A stretch of 64,000 bases of DNA from an uncultured Flavobacteriaceae bacterium (GCA_947502495.1 CANNAC010000008.1:91342-155341), one strand, 5' to 3'. Counted from the first letter of the stretch, positions 24,984 to 34,840 are shown. Translations and numbers: made by a program. The notes: generated by a model not told the origin, from the letters alone.

Positions 24984-27900
24984 TTAGTTTTCTAATTCGT
25001 TAAGGTATAAATTACGAACTTCTTCAATATGTTTATTGATATTTTTTAATTTCCAAAGAGAGGTATCTACAGGTTCTAAAACAACCACTTCAATATGTGT
25101 TGGTTTAAACATGCTTGTTCCTTTTGGCATTGCCATATATGCGTTTTTAATTACAATAGGAATAATAGGAACTCCTGCTTGCATTGCTAAATGAAATGCG
25201 CCTTTTTTAAACGTTCCTAAAGTCTTGCTGCCACTTCTGGTACCTTCTGGTGCAATAGCAACGGAAATACCACTTTTTAAAGCATCTACTGCTGGTTGCA
25301 TCGCTTCAATCGCTTTTTCTTTATTAGCACGATCTACATAAATGGCACCGAAAGCTTTAAAGATGGGACCGAAAGGTGTTCGTTCCAATTCTTTTTTAGC
25401 GATTCCTGTAAAATCGTGACGAATCAATTTCATCACAATAAAGAAATCGGCAGCACTTTGATGATTAAAACAAAAAACAGCTGGTCTTATTTCTTCTAAA
25501 TTATGTTTTCCTTTTACCGCAATTTCTAGACCTGCCATTTTAGAACCTAAGTCTCCAATACTGGAAAATGTAGTATTTGCAGCTTCTTGTCGAGACATCG
25601 TCATTGCCCCTTTTAGTATTCCTTTTAAAGCGGAAGGATAAATAGTTGCAGCTGCTAGTCCCGTTCTAAAACCATTAACTAAAGGTTTCCCTACTGGTTC
25701 TTCAAATCTTAGAATTGGCCAGTTATTTTCGAATGCTACTTGTGACAAACGTGCATCTGGATTTGTTGCAACCGGTTTTCCAACGATTTTCAATAATGGA
25801 TAATCATCAAAACTATCGGTATAAAAGTAACTTTTAGATAAGTCTGTATTGTGCTTTTTCGCAAACTTTCTTGCTGCTCTCGCTTTACCTTCTCCCCAGC
25901 ACATTTCGGAAACACGCCCCGTAAATTTACCGTTGCGCAATTCCATTTCGGTAGCATAAATATCTTTAATACCCAATGCTTTAGCAATAGGTTCTATTTG
26001 ATACGTTGTTGCTGCCGATATAATTACGACTCTATGTCCTTTTTCTAAATGTTTTTCAATTAGCCCACGCGATTCCGGGTAAATAGTTTCTTCTAAATAA
26101 TCAGTAAAAACTTGTTCCCCTAATTCGGTAAAAGCAGATTCTGCAATCCCTTTTACACCAAGCGCAGCTATTTTAGTAAGCACTTCAAAATCTCTATTTC
26201 CTAAAGCAAATACTGCTGCGGTAGCAAATTGTGTTACATATTCTTTTGCTGTTGTTTTTCCGCTAAACAAACGCGTTGTCATAAATTTCTTTGCAGAAAA
26301 ATCATTGATTAGCGTTCGGTCCATATCGAAAAACGCAGTAATATGCGGACCTTCTTCTATGACTTCTTCTTGATGCACCTCATCATTACCAGAATCGGGA
26401 ACTACACTTTGTTCTACTGGCTCTTCTTTTAAGCTCTTTTTATCTTGAACGTTTTCTATTTGTTTTAAGAAGAATAACCTTTCGGATAAATCTTCTAACT
26501 GATTTTTCCAGTTTTCTAAAGCGGCATAATCTATGGTTCTATCTACCGGAATTAAATTTGCATTTTTAGCAAAACGAAGGGCATTAATTAAAAACGGTTT
26601 AGAAACACTATCTAGACGCGTTATCTTCGATTGCCAATGCAGCTCTTTTCCTTTAAACATAGAAAGCTCTAAGAACTCACTATCTGTAAAATCATCGTCT
26701 GTATCCCAACTATTTAAAGTGTGACAAACCACTTTATCTGCTTCTAAATACGATAACAAAATAGCTCTAGAAACGAATAAATCTTGCTTTTTCAATAACC
26801 CCGAAATATCGCCTTTTGGATCTGCTAAAATCGTTCTCCAATTTTTATCGAATCGCAATAATTCAGTTTCAATTTCACTACTAAATTTTGGCTTATTGGT
26901 ATAGAAAAATTCAAACTTAAACAGGTTACGAAGTCTCATAATTTCTTCCCAGAAATTCGGGATTCGATTCGCAGATGTATCGTCTTTTATTTTCACCAAA
27001 GCCATTTCAATAAAAGCTTGATGATATAAATGACCGGAAGCCATATTTGCATAATAGGTTGCTGGTAAATACTCGGTAGCAACTAAACTATATTGTGCCT
27101 TTTGTCCTGCCCTACTTTTTTGAATTATTCTTGCGCCTTTTAATAAATTTAGTGCTGTTTGAATGGTCACTCCAATCTTTTTACCACGATCGATAAGTAC
27201 ATCTTCTTTTTTCTGGCCAATGTATGCCATTAATCTATTGACCTTGAATTCGATTTCTTTTTTGGTTAAAGCAAAATCGTTTAGCAACACATGACAAATT
27301 AAAGAAACCGTGGTTACTGGTGTAATTGCATTGGTTTTATGAATCAATTCGAAAGCAAAACGTGGTAATGTATTTTTATCTGCATAGCTATCTTCTTCCA
27401 TCTCTGGAATGATGGCTTGCTGGTCTGCATCCATTTCCACAGGATCTCCAAATCGAATTGCTGCACGACCATAATCATTTCCTAGTTTTTGGATATAGCT
27501 AACTGCTTCTTTTATGTTTTCCGATTTTTTCTCTTGTCCTTTTCCTTCCTCTGTCATTTGTTTGACATCTGGAATTAAGTCATAAACAATAGAAACTGGA
27601 ACGTATTTTATATTTCTTGTACTTTGCGTTTCGCCTTCTTTAATATATTTTAAAATCCCCATTTGCGGATAAATAATTTTTCCGGTTCTGGATCGCGTTC
27701 CTTCAATATTCCATGTTAAGTGATCGCCTTTATCAATAATAGAAGCGATGTAATGACGCAAAGCTGCTTTGTAAATGACATCGTCTTTAAAACTGCGACG
27801 AATAAAAATGAGTCCTGCATTATTTCCTAATTGCTTCAATCCTGGAAATGCCAAATTACTTCCGCCAAAGGAATATGGAATTGGCATCCCATAACGCGCC

Positions 27901-28214
27901 AATGTTGAAATCAGCACTAAAGTATCGAGATACGTTTTATGCGTCATGATGAATGCAACCGAATTTTGTTGCATTAATTTCATGAGCTTTTTTATCCCTT
28001 TAGGATCGACATCAATCTTATCATTATACGCTCTAGAAAGTATATAATCAAAGCTTTTTACAGACATCAATTTTGCAATGGGATGCTGTTGTGCGTATAA
28101 TTCCTTAATACACTTTGCGCCTTGCTTTTTTACATCTTCAAGATCTAAATCCTGCTCCTTTGCAATTCGCTTTAAAGCTTCTTGGAATTTATGATGTTCA
28201 ATAATATGATCCAT
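24984..28214 (-). CDS. PlsB-HAD-PlsC trifunctional acyltransferase fusion
   Basis: 1076 residues, three enzymes in one chain. Residues about 1-600 are PlsB-like glycerol-3-phosphate acyltransferase: HKTYLD at about 91 and EGTRSRTGK at about 172. Residues about 625-835 are a HAD-IB domain: AFFDMDRTLI near 628 and YFYTDSFDDYPLL, a phosphatase or related hydrolase. Residues about 880-1076 are PlsC-like: NHQSAADF near 916 and APEGTRSGSK near 988. The set could turn glycerol-3-phosphate into phosphatidate and possibly diacylglycerol. HAD-PlsC fusions are known in mycobacteria; a PlsB fused in front is unusual. It lies in the same operon as WS/DGAT and gpsA. Confidence 0.92.
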   Translation of the reverse strand: MDHIIEHHKFQEALKRIAKEQDLDLEDVKKQGAKCIKELYAQQHPIAKLMSVKSFDYILSRAYNDKIDVDPKGIKKLMKLMQQNSVAFIMTHKTYLDTLVLISTLARYGMPIPYSFGGSNLAFPGLKQLGNNAGLIFIRRSFKDDVIYKAALRHYIASIIDKGDHLTWNIEGTRSRTGKIIYPQMGILKYIKEGETQSTRNIKYVPVSIVYDLIPDVKQMTEEGKGQEKKSENIKEAVSYIQKLGNDYGRAAIRFGDPVEMDADQQAIIPEMEEDSYADKNTLPRFAFELIHKTNAITPVTTVSLICHVLLNDFALTKKEIEFKVNRLMAYIGQKKEDVLIDRGKKIGVTIQTALNLLKGARIIQKSRAGQKAQYSLVATEYLPATYYANMASGHLYHQAFIEMALVKIKDDTSANRIPNFWEEIMRLRNLFKFEFFYTNKPKFSSEIETELLRFDKNWRTILADPKGDISGLLKKQDLFVSRAILLSYLEADKVVCHTLNSWDTDDDFTDSEFLELSMFKGKELHWQSKITRLDSVSKPFLINALRFAKNANLIPVDRTIDYAALENWKNQLEDLSERLFFLKQIENVQDKKSLKEEPVEQSVVPDSGNDEVHQEEVIEEGPHITAFFDMDRTLINDFSAKKFMTTRLFSGKTTAKEYVTQFATAAVFALGNRDFEVLTKIAALGVKGIAESAFTELGEQVFTDYLEETIYPESRGLIEKHLEKGHRVVIISAATTYQIEPIAKALGIKDIYATEMELRNGKFTGRVSEMCWGEGKARAARKFAKKHNTDLSKSYFYTDSFDDYPLLKIVGKPVATNPDARLSQVAFENNWPILRFEEPVGKPLVNGFRTGLAAATIYPSALKGILKGAMTMSRQEAANTTFSSIGDLGSKMAGLEIAVKGKHNLEEIRPAVFCFNHQSAADFFIVMKLIRHDFTGIAKKELERTPFGPIFKAFGAIYVDRANKEKAIEAMQPAVDALKSGISVAIAPEGTRSGSKTLGTFKKGAFHLAMQAGVPIIPIVIKNAYMAMPKGTSMFKPTHIEVVVLEPVDTSLWKLKNINKHIEEVRNLYLNELEN

Positions 28215-28220
28215 ACCTTA

Positions 28221-29402
28221 TTATTTTATGACTTGTACAATTGGCTTTTTTGTTAGAAATGCTTTTCTTGCTTTGTTCCAAAAATTAGGATACAAAAAGC
28301 GTTCAATATTAGAAGAAACATCTTGTATTTCTTTTCCATTTAAATTGGCACTTAATGCATTAGCGGTTGTCAATAAAACGCTGGCATTTGCTCCCATTCC
28401 AGAATGGCTTCCGTAGACCTCAATATTTTTAATATCTTTTCTAAAGGTTTCAGCTTCCATACAATGTTTCCAAGGCACTAAACCATCCGTTTTTGTATAA
28501 ACACAAGTTACGGGAACGTTTGGTACCGGTTCTAATTCTGCTAAAAATCTTTCGTTTCGCTCTTTTAAAGACTTTCCTCTAAAAAACTCGAGCAAACCGT
28601 AAACAGGTGTTTTCATATCCATAACACCCCAAATTGGAGAACCAATAGTTAAAATTTGTTCCACTTGATTTGGATGTCTGTTCGCCATTATTTTAGCAAA
28701 AATACCGCCACCACTCCAACCAACAATACTCACTTTTTCTTGATGCTCTTGGTAAATATCTGCTAATTTTTCTTCTAGCCTAGGAATGTAATGCGACTTC
28801 ACCATATTGAATCCTAATTCCCATTTATAGGTGGTAAAACCCAGGGATTTTAGATATTTTCTAACAAATGCTGTCGAAGAATCATCTCCTAAGTACGGAG
28901 GAATTAGCAATACAGGCTTTCCTTTACCTTCAATCCGTTTTGGGATAAAAGGATATAAACAATAAATGGAAGACCATTCGATTATCGAACGACTTTCCAT
29001 TAACATGTTGAATAATGGTGGTAAGGGAATTTTTTTATTTATAGATGCGATTTCTTTCTTGAATCTATCAAGAATAGAATTGGTGTATTTATATTCATTT
29101 TGATCGTGACCTTCGGAAATAGAGCTCTCTATATTTTCTAAAATTTTAACTAAGGTTATATAGTTTCTATTTGGACCTAACTCGTCACATACCAAAATAG
29201 CTTTATCTAATAATTCTTCAATAATTTCATGTTCATCTGTATCAATATTCTTAATAAGCGCTTTAATTTCTTTTTGATAAGGATGTTGTTTAAATTGTAG
29301 GTTCGTTAGTTTTTTTGCATCTTTTATACTCCAGCCGTTTAGGGTTCCTAGGGCAACAGCCAATCGTGTAAAAATTCTATATATAATTTGGGTTTCTTCC
29401 AT
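28221..29402 (-). CDS. Alpha/beta hydrolase (PHA-synthase/lipase-like)
   Basis: 393 residues. About 150 N-terminal helical residues precede an alpha/beta hydrolase core beginning VLLIPPYLGDD. The likely triad is S230 in GWSGGG, D306 (TKTDGLVPW) and H333 (GSHSGMG). It has no signal peptide and ends in a basic tail. It is encoded 6 bases before the PlsB fusion and 9 bases after the next hydrolase gene, so it is part of the neutral-lipid operon. It may be a triacylglycerol or wax ester lipase, or an acyl transferase; the sequence alone does not choose. Confidence 0.85.
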   Translation of the reverse strand: MEETQIIYRIFTRLAVALGTLNGWSIKDAKKLTNLQFKQHPYQKEIKALIKNIDTDEHEIIEELLDKAILVCDELGPNRNYITLVKILENIESSISEGHDQNEYKYTNSILDRFKKEIASINKKIPLPPLFNMLMESRSIIEWSSIYCLYPFIPKRIEGKGKPVLLIPPYLGDDSSTAFVRKYLKSLGFTTYKWELGFNMVKSHYIPRLEEKLADIYQEHQEKVSIVGWSGGGIFAKIMANRHPNQVEQILTIGSPIWGVMDMKTPVYGLLEFFRGKSLKERNERFLAELEPVPNVPVTCVYTKTDGLVPWKHCMEAETFRKDIKNIEVYGSHSGMGANASVLLTTANALSANLNGKEIQDVSSNIERFLYPNFWNKARKAFLTKKPIVQVIK

Positions 29403-29411
29403 TCTTCTTTT

Positions 29412-30347
29412 TTAATCTTGCATACGCACATTTAACCAATCTATAACTTCTTGCTTAACCGTTTCGGCATTGGTTTCATTAAGCATTTCGTGTCTTCCAT
29501 CTTTGTACAAATTAAAGGTTAAATCCTCCATTCCACGACGTTCGTATTTTTTTGCCACACGTTTTACTCCTTTTCCCATTTCGCCAACTGGATCTTTATC
29601 TCCTGAAAATATAAGGACAGGTAAATCTTTTGGTGTTGCTTTAAAAGCATCGGGTTTATTCAGTTTTTTAGAATTTTTAATAATATCTAAAAACACACCT
29701 AATGAAAAATCTTCCACACGATATGGATCTACAGCAAAAAGATCGACTTGTTTTTCATCGCGACTTAGCCAATCAAACTTGGTTCTATTCGGTTTAAACT
29801 TTTTATTAAATTCTCCAAAAAAGAAAGATTTTAAAATTTCATTTCCTCTTGCTCTTCCGCGAAAAGCAGTAACTGTTGTTGCTGTTAGAAGTCCGATATT
29901 ACCCAGTCCCTTTATAAAACTAGCAGTTCCAGATAAGATTAAAGCGTCTAATTCTTCCGCATATTTTGTGACATACTTTCTACTAAAAAGCGATCCCATG
30001 CTATGCCCAAATAATATAAATTTAGTTTTCGGGTTTTCCGCTTTCATTAGATTAGACAACACATGCATATCTTCGATACAATCATCAAAATATTCGTTGC
30101 CATCATAATACCCAAACAAACGTTTTATCTCAGCAGTTTTACCATGCGCACGATGGTCATTGGCATAAACAGAATAACCTTCTTCTTGTAAAAGATGTGC
30201 CATAGCATCATATCTACCGGCATGTTCTCCTAATCCATGTGCGATTTGCACGATTCCTTTAAAAGGCTTTTTGGGATTTGCCTCCCATTTATAATAACAA
30301 ATGGATTCTCCATCTGTAGCTTGTAATATATGTGTATTATAATGCAT
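29412..30347 (-). CDS. Monoacylglycerol-lipase-like alpha/beta hydrolase
   Basis: 311 residues of the serine aminopeptidase S33/lysophospholipase family. The pattern VQIAHGLGEHAGRYDAMA, oxyanion-hole region included, is typical. The triad is S116 (GHSMGS), D252 (SGDKDPVG) and H286 (DGRHEMLNE). Cytoplasmic, no signal peptide. It begins 3 bases after the WS/DGAT stop, so translation is probably coupled. It likely releases fatty acids from monoacylglycerol or related esters, complementing the synthetic enzymes of the operon. Confidence 0.88.
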   Translation of the reverse strand: MHYNTHILQATDGESICYYKWEANPKKPFKGIVQIAHGLGEHAGRYDAMAHLLQEEGYSVYANDHRAHGKTAEIKRLFGYYDGNEYFDDCIEDMHVLSNLMKAENPKTKFILFGHSMGSLFSRKYVTKYAEELDALILSGTASFIKGLGNIGLLTATTVTAFRGRARGNEILKSFFFGEFNKKFKPNRTKFDWLSRDEKQVDLFAVDPYRVEDFSLGVFLDIIKNSKKLNKPDAFKATPKDLPVLIFSGDKDPVGEMGKGVKRVAKKYERRGMEDLTFNLYKDGRHEMLNETNAETVKQEVIDWLNVRMQD

Positions 30348-30350
30348 TCA

Positions 30351-32195
30351 TTATCGTTCTAAAAATGCAGTAAGCAACTTCATGAATTTTGTTTTACTTG
30401 CTGCAGTACCCGTTATTTTAATTCGTCCTTGAATTTTTAATTCTTCCAAAAGCAACTTGCCTTTATACAAAGCAAATAGGTTTTCATCTTCAATTTCGAT
30501 TAAAACTTTTGGGTCTAAATTCTTCTTCTTCTTAATAACTGCGGTTGTCTTTGTAAGATCTAATTCCCAGCCATCTGTTCTATCCCCTAAATCTAATTGC
30601 ATATGATACAAACCCTTAGCCGCTTTAACTTCTTTAGGGTTGGCTTTTACATACTTTTTTAAAGCCGTGAAAAATGGACCACTTTTGCTTTTTACTTGTT
30701 TTGCTGTTTTACTAGCAGATTTATCCTTTCCTAGCTTTGCAATTTGTGCTTCCAACTCATTTGCAGATTCTCTAATATATCTAGAAAACACATCCGCATC
30801 AGGCATTGTTTTGGAATCTGAAGTTGTAGTAATACTTACTTGTCCGTTGTAACTAAATGCAGCAATTATCAACCCGAAACCATCTACAACAGGAGTCAAA
30901 CCAAAAATAGAAACTACTTTATGTCCGTTTAAATACAATAAACCTCTTGGACCTGGAACATTAGTAATGGTAACATTAAACGGTGGCCTGTGTAAATCTT
31001 TAATATTGTATTTACTATATAATCCAGCCGCTAAATTTGCTAAACCAAAAGGAACCACGTCTGCCATTTTTGCCAGCGTTTTTGCTCCCATGGTATTGTG
31101 TCTAGATTTACCCAGCATGGTTTGTTCTTGAATATATTCTAAACGTTCTAACGGATCGGCGATATGTGTTGCTAACTGAATCATCATATTAGCAATCTGA
31201 TTGTTCATTTTATTGTCGCTACCTTCTGTACGAATAGAAATTGGCACATTTGCTACCAAAGGATGTAACGGTAATTTTTCTTTTTCTACTAGATATCTTC
31301 GGATGGCTCCTGCACAAATAGCAAGAATAACATCATTGATACTGCCTCCCATTGTTTTTCGAAGCACATTAATTCGTTCGAAAGATAAAATAGCTGTTCC
31401 CCAAGTTCTTTTGGCCGAAATAGAGCCATTAAAAATGGTAATTGGTACTGGAAACTTTGTGGAACTAAACTCCCTTTGAATACTAAGTTTTTTAGCCGCT
31501 CTACTTTTAATAAAACTGTAAGCCGTTTCTGCAACGGTCTTCGGTATTTTAAACGGATTCTTTAAAAAGCCATAACCACTTTTTAGCAGCAAACTAAGTT
31601 CGTCTGGTAATGGTTCTGGGTTAAAAGGTTTTGGCTTAGCACGCTTTTTTTGTTTGCCATCTGCATCACTATCATACAAAACGCCCATAATACCAACGCC
31701 AGAACTACCATCAATCATTACATGATGTACTTTTGTCACTATGGCAACAGAGCCTTTTGGTACTTGTGCGATTTCATCTATTCCTTCAATAAAATGTACC
31801 GACCATAATGGTCTACGTAAATCTAAAGGAGCAGAAAATAAGGTGGAAGTTAAATCTCTTAAGGTTTTCCAGTTCGATGGATCCGGTAATTTAATACGAT
31901 TTAAATGTAAGTCTATATCAAAATTTGGATCGTCTACCCAATATGGATAATCTAAATCCATAGGAACACTTAACAATCGTTGTCTAAATTTTGGAACTAA
32001 ATGCAACTTGGATGCGACAATTTCTTTAAAATCATCAAATTTTAAGGAGCCTTCAACAATATTTAAGGTTGCAATGTGCATTGGGCTTGTTGGCGATTCT
32101 GCATATAAAAAAGCTGCATCAGAACCTGAAATCTGGTGTATTGAAGAATCGAATGCATCTTGCACAATATCCTTCAAATCAATTTTTTTTGCCAT
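30351..32195 (-). CDS. Wax ester synthase/diacylglycerol acyltransferase with SCP2-like C-terminal domain
   Basis: 614 residues. The catalytic WS/DGAT motif HHVMIDG (H157, H158, D162, G163) is intact; the family N-terminus (SDAAFLYAESPTSPMHIA) and the PxxMxNxxxx-like and NVPGPRGLLYLNG motifs follow. It joins acyl-CoA to long-chain alcohol or diacylglycerol, making storage lipid at the membrane. Residues about 517-614, after a Ser/Lys linker, look like an SCP2 sterol-carrier domain (strand-helix pattern LIEIEDENLFALYKGKL, LKIQGRIKITG), which may bind lipid or tether the enzyme to droplets. First gene of the lipid operon; a TATGCATGCATA palindrome lies 141 bases upstream. Confidence 0.92.
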   Translation of the reverse strand: MAKKIDLKDIVQDAFDSSIHQISGSDAAFLYAESPTSPMHIATLNIVEGSLKFDDFKEIVASKLHLVPKFRQRLLSVPMDLDYPYWVDDPNFDIDLHLNRIKLPDPSNWKTLRDLTSTLFSAPLDLRRPLWSVHFIEGIDEIAQVPKGSVAIVTKVHHVMIDGSSGVGIMGVLYDSDADGKQKKRAKPKPFNPEPLPDELSLLLKSGYGFLKNPFKIPKTVAETAYSFIKSRAAKKLSIQREFSSTKFPVPITIFNGSISAKRTWGTAILSFERINVLRKTMGGSINDVILAICAGAIRRYLVEKEKLPLHPLVANVPISIRTEGSDNKMNNQIANMMIQLATHIADPLERLEYIQEQTMLGKSRHNTMGAKTLAKMADVVPFGLANLAAGLYSKYNIKDLHRPPFNVTITNVPGPRGLLYLNGHKVVSIFGLTPVVDGFGLIIAAFSYNGQVSITTTSDSKTMPDADVFSRYIRESANELEAQIAKLGKDKSASKTAKQVKSKSGPFFTALKKYVKANPKEVKAAKGLYHMQLDLGDRTDGWELDLTKTTAVIKKKKNLDPKVLIEIEDENLFALYKGKLLLEELKIQGRIKITGTAASKTKFMKLLTAFLER

Positions 32196-32333
32196 TATAA
32201 GTTACTTGTATTTTATACTATTCTATTAAGAATTTGCTAATTCCTTTGATTTAATGTGAAAATTTAATGTTTTTATCAAAATAAACCACAAATTATAGCG
32301 TCTTTTTTACAATATACGCTATTTAAACAAAAT

Positions 32334-32349
32334 ACTATGCATGCATAAC
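32334..32349. promoter_or_regulatory. Palindromic operator TATGCATGCATA, copy 1 (WS/DGAT operon)
   Basis: ACTATGCATGCATAAC with a perfect inner palindrome TATGCATGCATA (32336-32347). It lies between the ABC1 kinase stop and the WS/DGAT start. Matching sites are at 37717-37732 (glpK) and 44682-44697 (etfBA, pdhB). Confidence 0.6.
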
Positions 32350-32391
32350 ACATTTGTCGCCTACAAGGTTTAGCTTGGTATAGTTGGAATT

Positions 32392-33708
32392 TTACAAATC
32401 CTTATAATTATCAATTTTAATATTTTTAGCCTTCAAATCGAACATTAAATTAAACAATCCGAAAAACGTTCTATTCAAATAAATAAAATGCTTAGAACCT
32501 CTGTTGGCGTTCATTTTATTAGATCTCGTACTTTTAAAATAACGTTCCCCAATGGCGGCTATCTTCTCAAAAAATGCGGGATCTGAAAAATCAAAAGTTT
32601 CCTCTCGAAAAGGTTGTGTAAAAAAGCTTAGCACATCGTGAAACATATTGGTAAAGAATGCTATTTCTTCCTTAGAATCGTCTTGTCTTAAAATCTCTAA
32701 TATTAATAACTGCTTATGAAACCGTTTAGAATCATCCAGTATTTCTTTATTAAATAATTCGAAATAAGGAATGTAAAAATCTTCCGGAATGATTTTCATA
32801 CAACCAAAATCGATGGCAATTAGTTTTCCTTTTTCGGAAACTAAAAAATTACCAGGATGCGGATCGGCATGTACTTTCTTAAGCGTATGCATTTGATATA
32901 AGTAGAAATCCCATAATGCTTGTCCGAGTTGACTTGCAAGTTCAACGTTGGTATTTATTTTAGCAAATTCGGAAAGATGCATTCCTTCCATCCAATCCAT
33001 TGTAATGATTTGTTGTGAGGAGAAATCTTCATAATATCTAGGGAATTCTAAATTAGGAATATGCGCACACGCAGCAACGACTTCTTTGCTTTGTTCGATC
33101 TCTAGTAAATAGTTAGTTTCTTCTAACAGCTTCCCTTCTACTTCTTTAAAATATACGTCGGAATGCTCTCCTTTTATGTTAAACATTTTCATAGCGATGG
33201 GTTTAACCATTGCCAAATCGGATAAAATACTATCTGCAATTCCTGGATATTGAATTTTAACCGCCAAGGTTTTTCCATCTTTTTCGGCTTTGTGTACTTG
33301 CCCGATACTCGCTGCATTTATTGCTTCCGGATTAAAAGCATCAAAAATTTCACTTGGGAATTTCCCAAAAGACTTTTTAAAGGTTTTTAAAACTAAAGGT
33401 GCAGATAATGGAGGTACCGAAAACTGAGACAAGGAGAATTTCTCCACATAGGCTTGCGGTAAAATGTTTTTCTCCATGCTTAGCATTTGTGCTAATTTTA
33501 AAGCAGAACCTTTTAAATCTTTTAAACTATCATAAATATCTGTGGCGTTAGATTCGTCTAAACGCTCTTTGGCTTCTTCTTCGGAATGCACCATTTTATC
33601 GCCATAATATTTCAGATAATTTACGCCAACTTTCGCTCCCGTTTGCACCAATTTGGATGCTCTCTGAATTTTGGAAATCGGTATGTTTTTAAGTGTTTTC
33701 ATACTCAT
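32392..33708 (-). CDS. ABC1/UbiB/ADCK family atypical kinase
   Basis: 438 residues. The family pattern is present: a KxGQ-like motif reading LKLAQ (residues 70-74, with Ala in place of Gly), the alanine-rich loop AASIGQVHKA (132-141), K151 (LAVKIQYPG), HADPHPGNFLV and IDFGC. UbiB/ADCK proteins support quinone or lipid metabolism and some bind membranes and lipid droplets (plastoglobule ABC1K in plants). There is no menaquinone gene nearby; its place beside WS/DGAT and phasins hints at a lipid-granule role. It follows the TetR-like gene after about 65 bases. Confidence 0.85.
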   Translation of the reverse strand: MSMKTLKNIPISKIQRASKLVQTGAKVGVNYLKYYGDKMVHSEEEAKERLDESNATDIYDSLKDLKGSALKLAQMLSMEKNILPQAYVEKFSLSQFSVPPLSAPLVLKTFKKSFGKFPSEIFDAFNPEAINAASIGQVHKAEKDGKTLAVKIQYPGIADSILSDLAMVKPIAMKMFNIKGEHSDVYFKEVEGKLLEETNYLLEIEQSKEVVAACAHIPNLEFPRYYEDFSSQQIITMDWMEGMHLSEFAKINTNVELASQLGQALWDFYLYQMHTLKKVHADPHPGNFLVSEKGKLIAIDFGCMKIIPEDFYIPYFELFNKEILDDSKRFHKQLLILEILRQDDSKEEIAFFTNMFHDVLSFFTQPFREETFDFSDPAFFEKIAAIGERYFKSTRSNKMNANRGSKHFIYLNRTFFGLFNLMFDLKAKNIKIDNYKDL

Positions 33709-33773
33709 GCCCGTGAAAACGGGTGTCTTTTTTCAATTTATAGACTTACAACTTACAAAAACTTGCAGGTCTA

Positions 33774-34424
33774 CTATTTCACTTTCTCTTTATATAAAAA
33801 CTTCGCCAAATCCATTATATTATTTAAAGACTTGGTATTTAACAATTCGAAACTGGTGTTTAGTGATTTCTCAATAAAAATATCTGTTTTTTCGAATGCT
33901 TCCGATGTATCATCGAGCCAAAACTTCATGGTAAACAAGAACTGAATCCAGAAAGATTCTTTAATGGTTTTCTTTTGAATATTCTCAATGGTATCTACAT
34001 TCAGACTAATTGTTTCTAAATCTAAATCTTCTACAAATGCCGTAAATCCATGTTTTAATCTAGAAAAGGTTGCAAATGCTTTCAGCTGATTTTCAAAACC
34101 TTTCAGATTGATTTTTATAAATTCTTGATTGAGCGACAGATTTTCAAAAAAGGTATAATACAAACTTAGCATCTTGTCTTTTTTAGTAAACGAAACATAC
34201 TCTGGCGTTTGCTTTAAAATAGCTACTGAATTATCAAAAAGCAATAAATAAATATCCTTTTCTACATCTTTAAAAGAGGTAAAATGGGTGTAAAAAACTT
34301 CTTCATCTAAAGCATGTATTTCGGCAAAACTTGTTACCGATTCAGGTTTACTATGGTGTTCTACCACATAATCCATGTACATGGTAAGTATATCTGAAGC
34401 TACAACTTTCTTTTTCTTGGCCAT
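33774..34424 (-). CDS. TetR-like regulator
   Basis: 216 residues. Residues about 10-60 (ILTMYMDYVVEHHSKPESVTSFAEIHALDEEVFYTHF) keep the TetR-N helix-turn-helix layout, though divergent from the consensus; the rest is helical and ends with segments typical of a TetR C-terminal ligand domain (a TetR_C-type fold). A Lys-rich start MAKKKKV precedes it. It is cotranscribed with the ABC1 kinase. It is the nearest candidate to bind the TATGCRYGCATA palindromes, but no direct evidence links them. Confidence 0.6.
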   Translation of the reverse strand: MAKKKKVVASDILTMYMDYVVEHHSKPESVTSFAEIHALDEEVFYTHFTSFKDVEKDIYLLLFDNSVAILKQTPEYVSFTKKDKMLSLYYTFFENLSLNQEFIKINLKGFENQLKAFATFSRLKHGFTAFVEDLDLETISLNVDTIENIQKKTIKESFWIQFLFTMKFWLDDTSEAFEKTDIFIEKSLNTSFELLNTKSLNNIMDLAKFLYKEKVK

Positions 34425-34483
34425 TAATCAATTGTTTGCTATAAAAGTACGAAACGTTTTGACCAAAACGAAGATCTATAAAA

Positions 34484-34515
34484 CAAAAAAAGGTTGCCTC
34501 TACAGACAACCTTTT
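34484..34515 (-). terminator. Intrinsic terminator after the phasin operon
   Basis: AGGTTGCCTC and GACAACCT form a stem (34491-34512) next to an A-run that reads as T on the minus strand, 38 bases after the stop of the 95-residue phasin-like gene. Confidence 0.7.
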
Positions 34516-34552
34516 CAACTAACCAACTTAATAATAAACAAAAACTTCTATA

Positions 34553-34840
34553 CTATGCCATAAGCTTAGTAAATCTTTTTTTGCTAAGTTTTACGTGTTT
34601 TTTCATACCTGTTAAAGCAGTAAAAACTAAATCTTGATTTGTTGCAGCTATTTTCAAGCTGTCTTTTATTGCTTTGTTAGCAACCGTTTGCCATTGCTCT
34701 GCAACAACTATCGTTTCACTAACAACATCTTCTGTTTTATTTAGCGCATAATCGTTAGCCGATTCTGCTACTTTTCTTGTTTTCTTTAATGCTTTAAAAA
34801 CCATGTTTTTTGGAGCATCTAATATAGATTTTGTACGCAT
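34553..34840 (-). CDS. Phasin-like small protein 1
   Basis: 95 residues, almost all helical and amphipathic: AESANDYALNKTEDVVSETIVVAEQWQTVANKAIKDSLKIAATNQDLVFTALTGMKKH in segments. It shares the pattern N-Q-D-(x)2-F-(x)2-L-(x)2-[MV]-K with the 35826 gene and a related one in the 34869 gene, plus the phasin-like WQTVANKAIKDS (compare WQKLASKLIKKS). It is encoded 28 bases downstream of the larger phasin-like gene. It lacks a Lys/Ala tail. Probably a surface protein of storage granules or lipid droplets. Confidence 0.6.
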   Translation of the reverse strand: MRTKSILDAPKNMVFKALKKTRKVAESANDYALNKTEDVVSETIVVAEQWQTVANKAIKDSLKIAATNQDLVFTALTGMKKHVKLSKKRFTKLMA

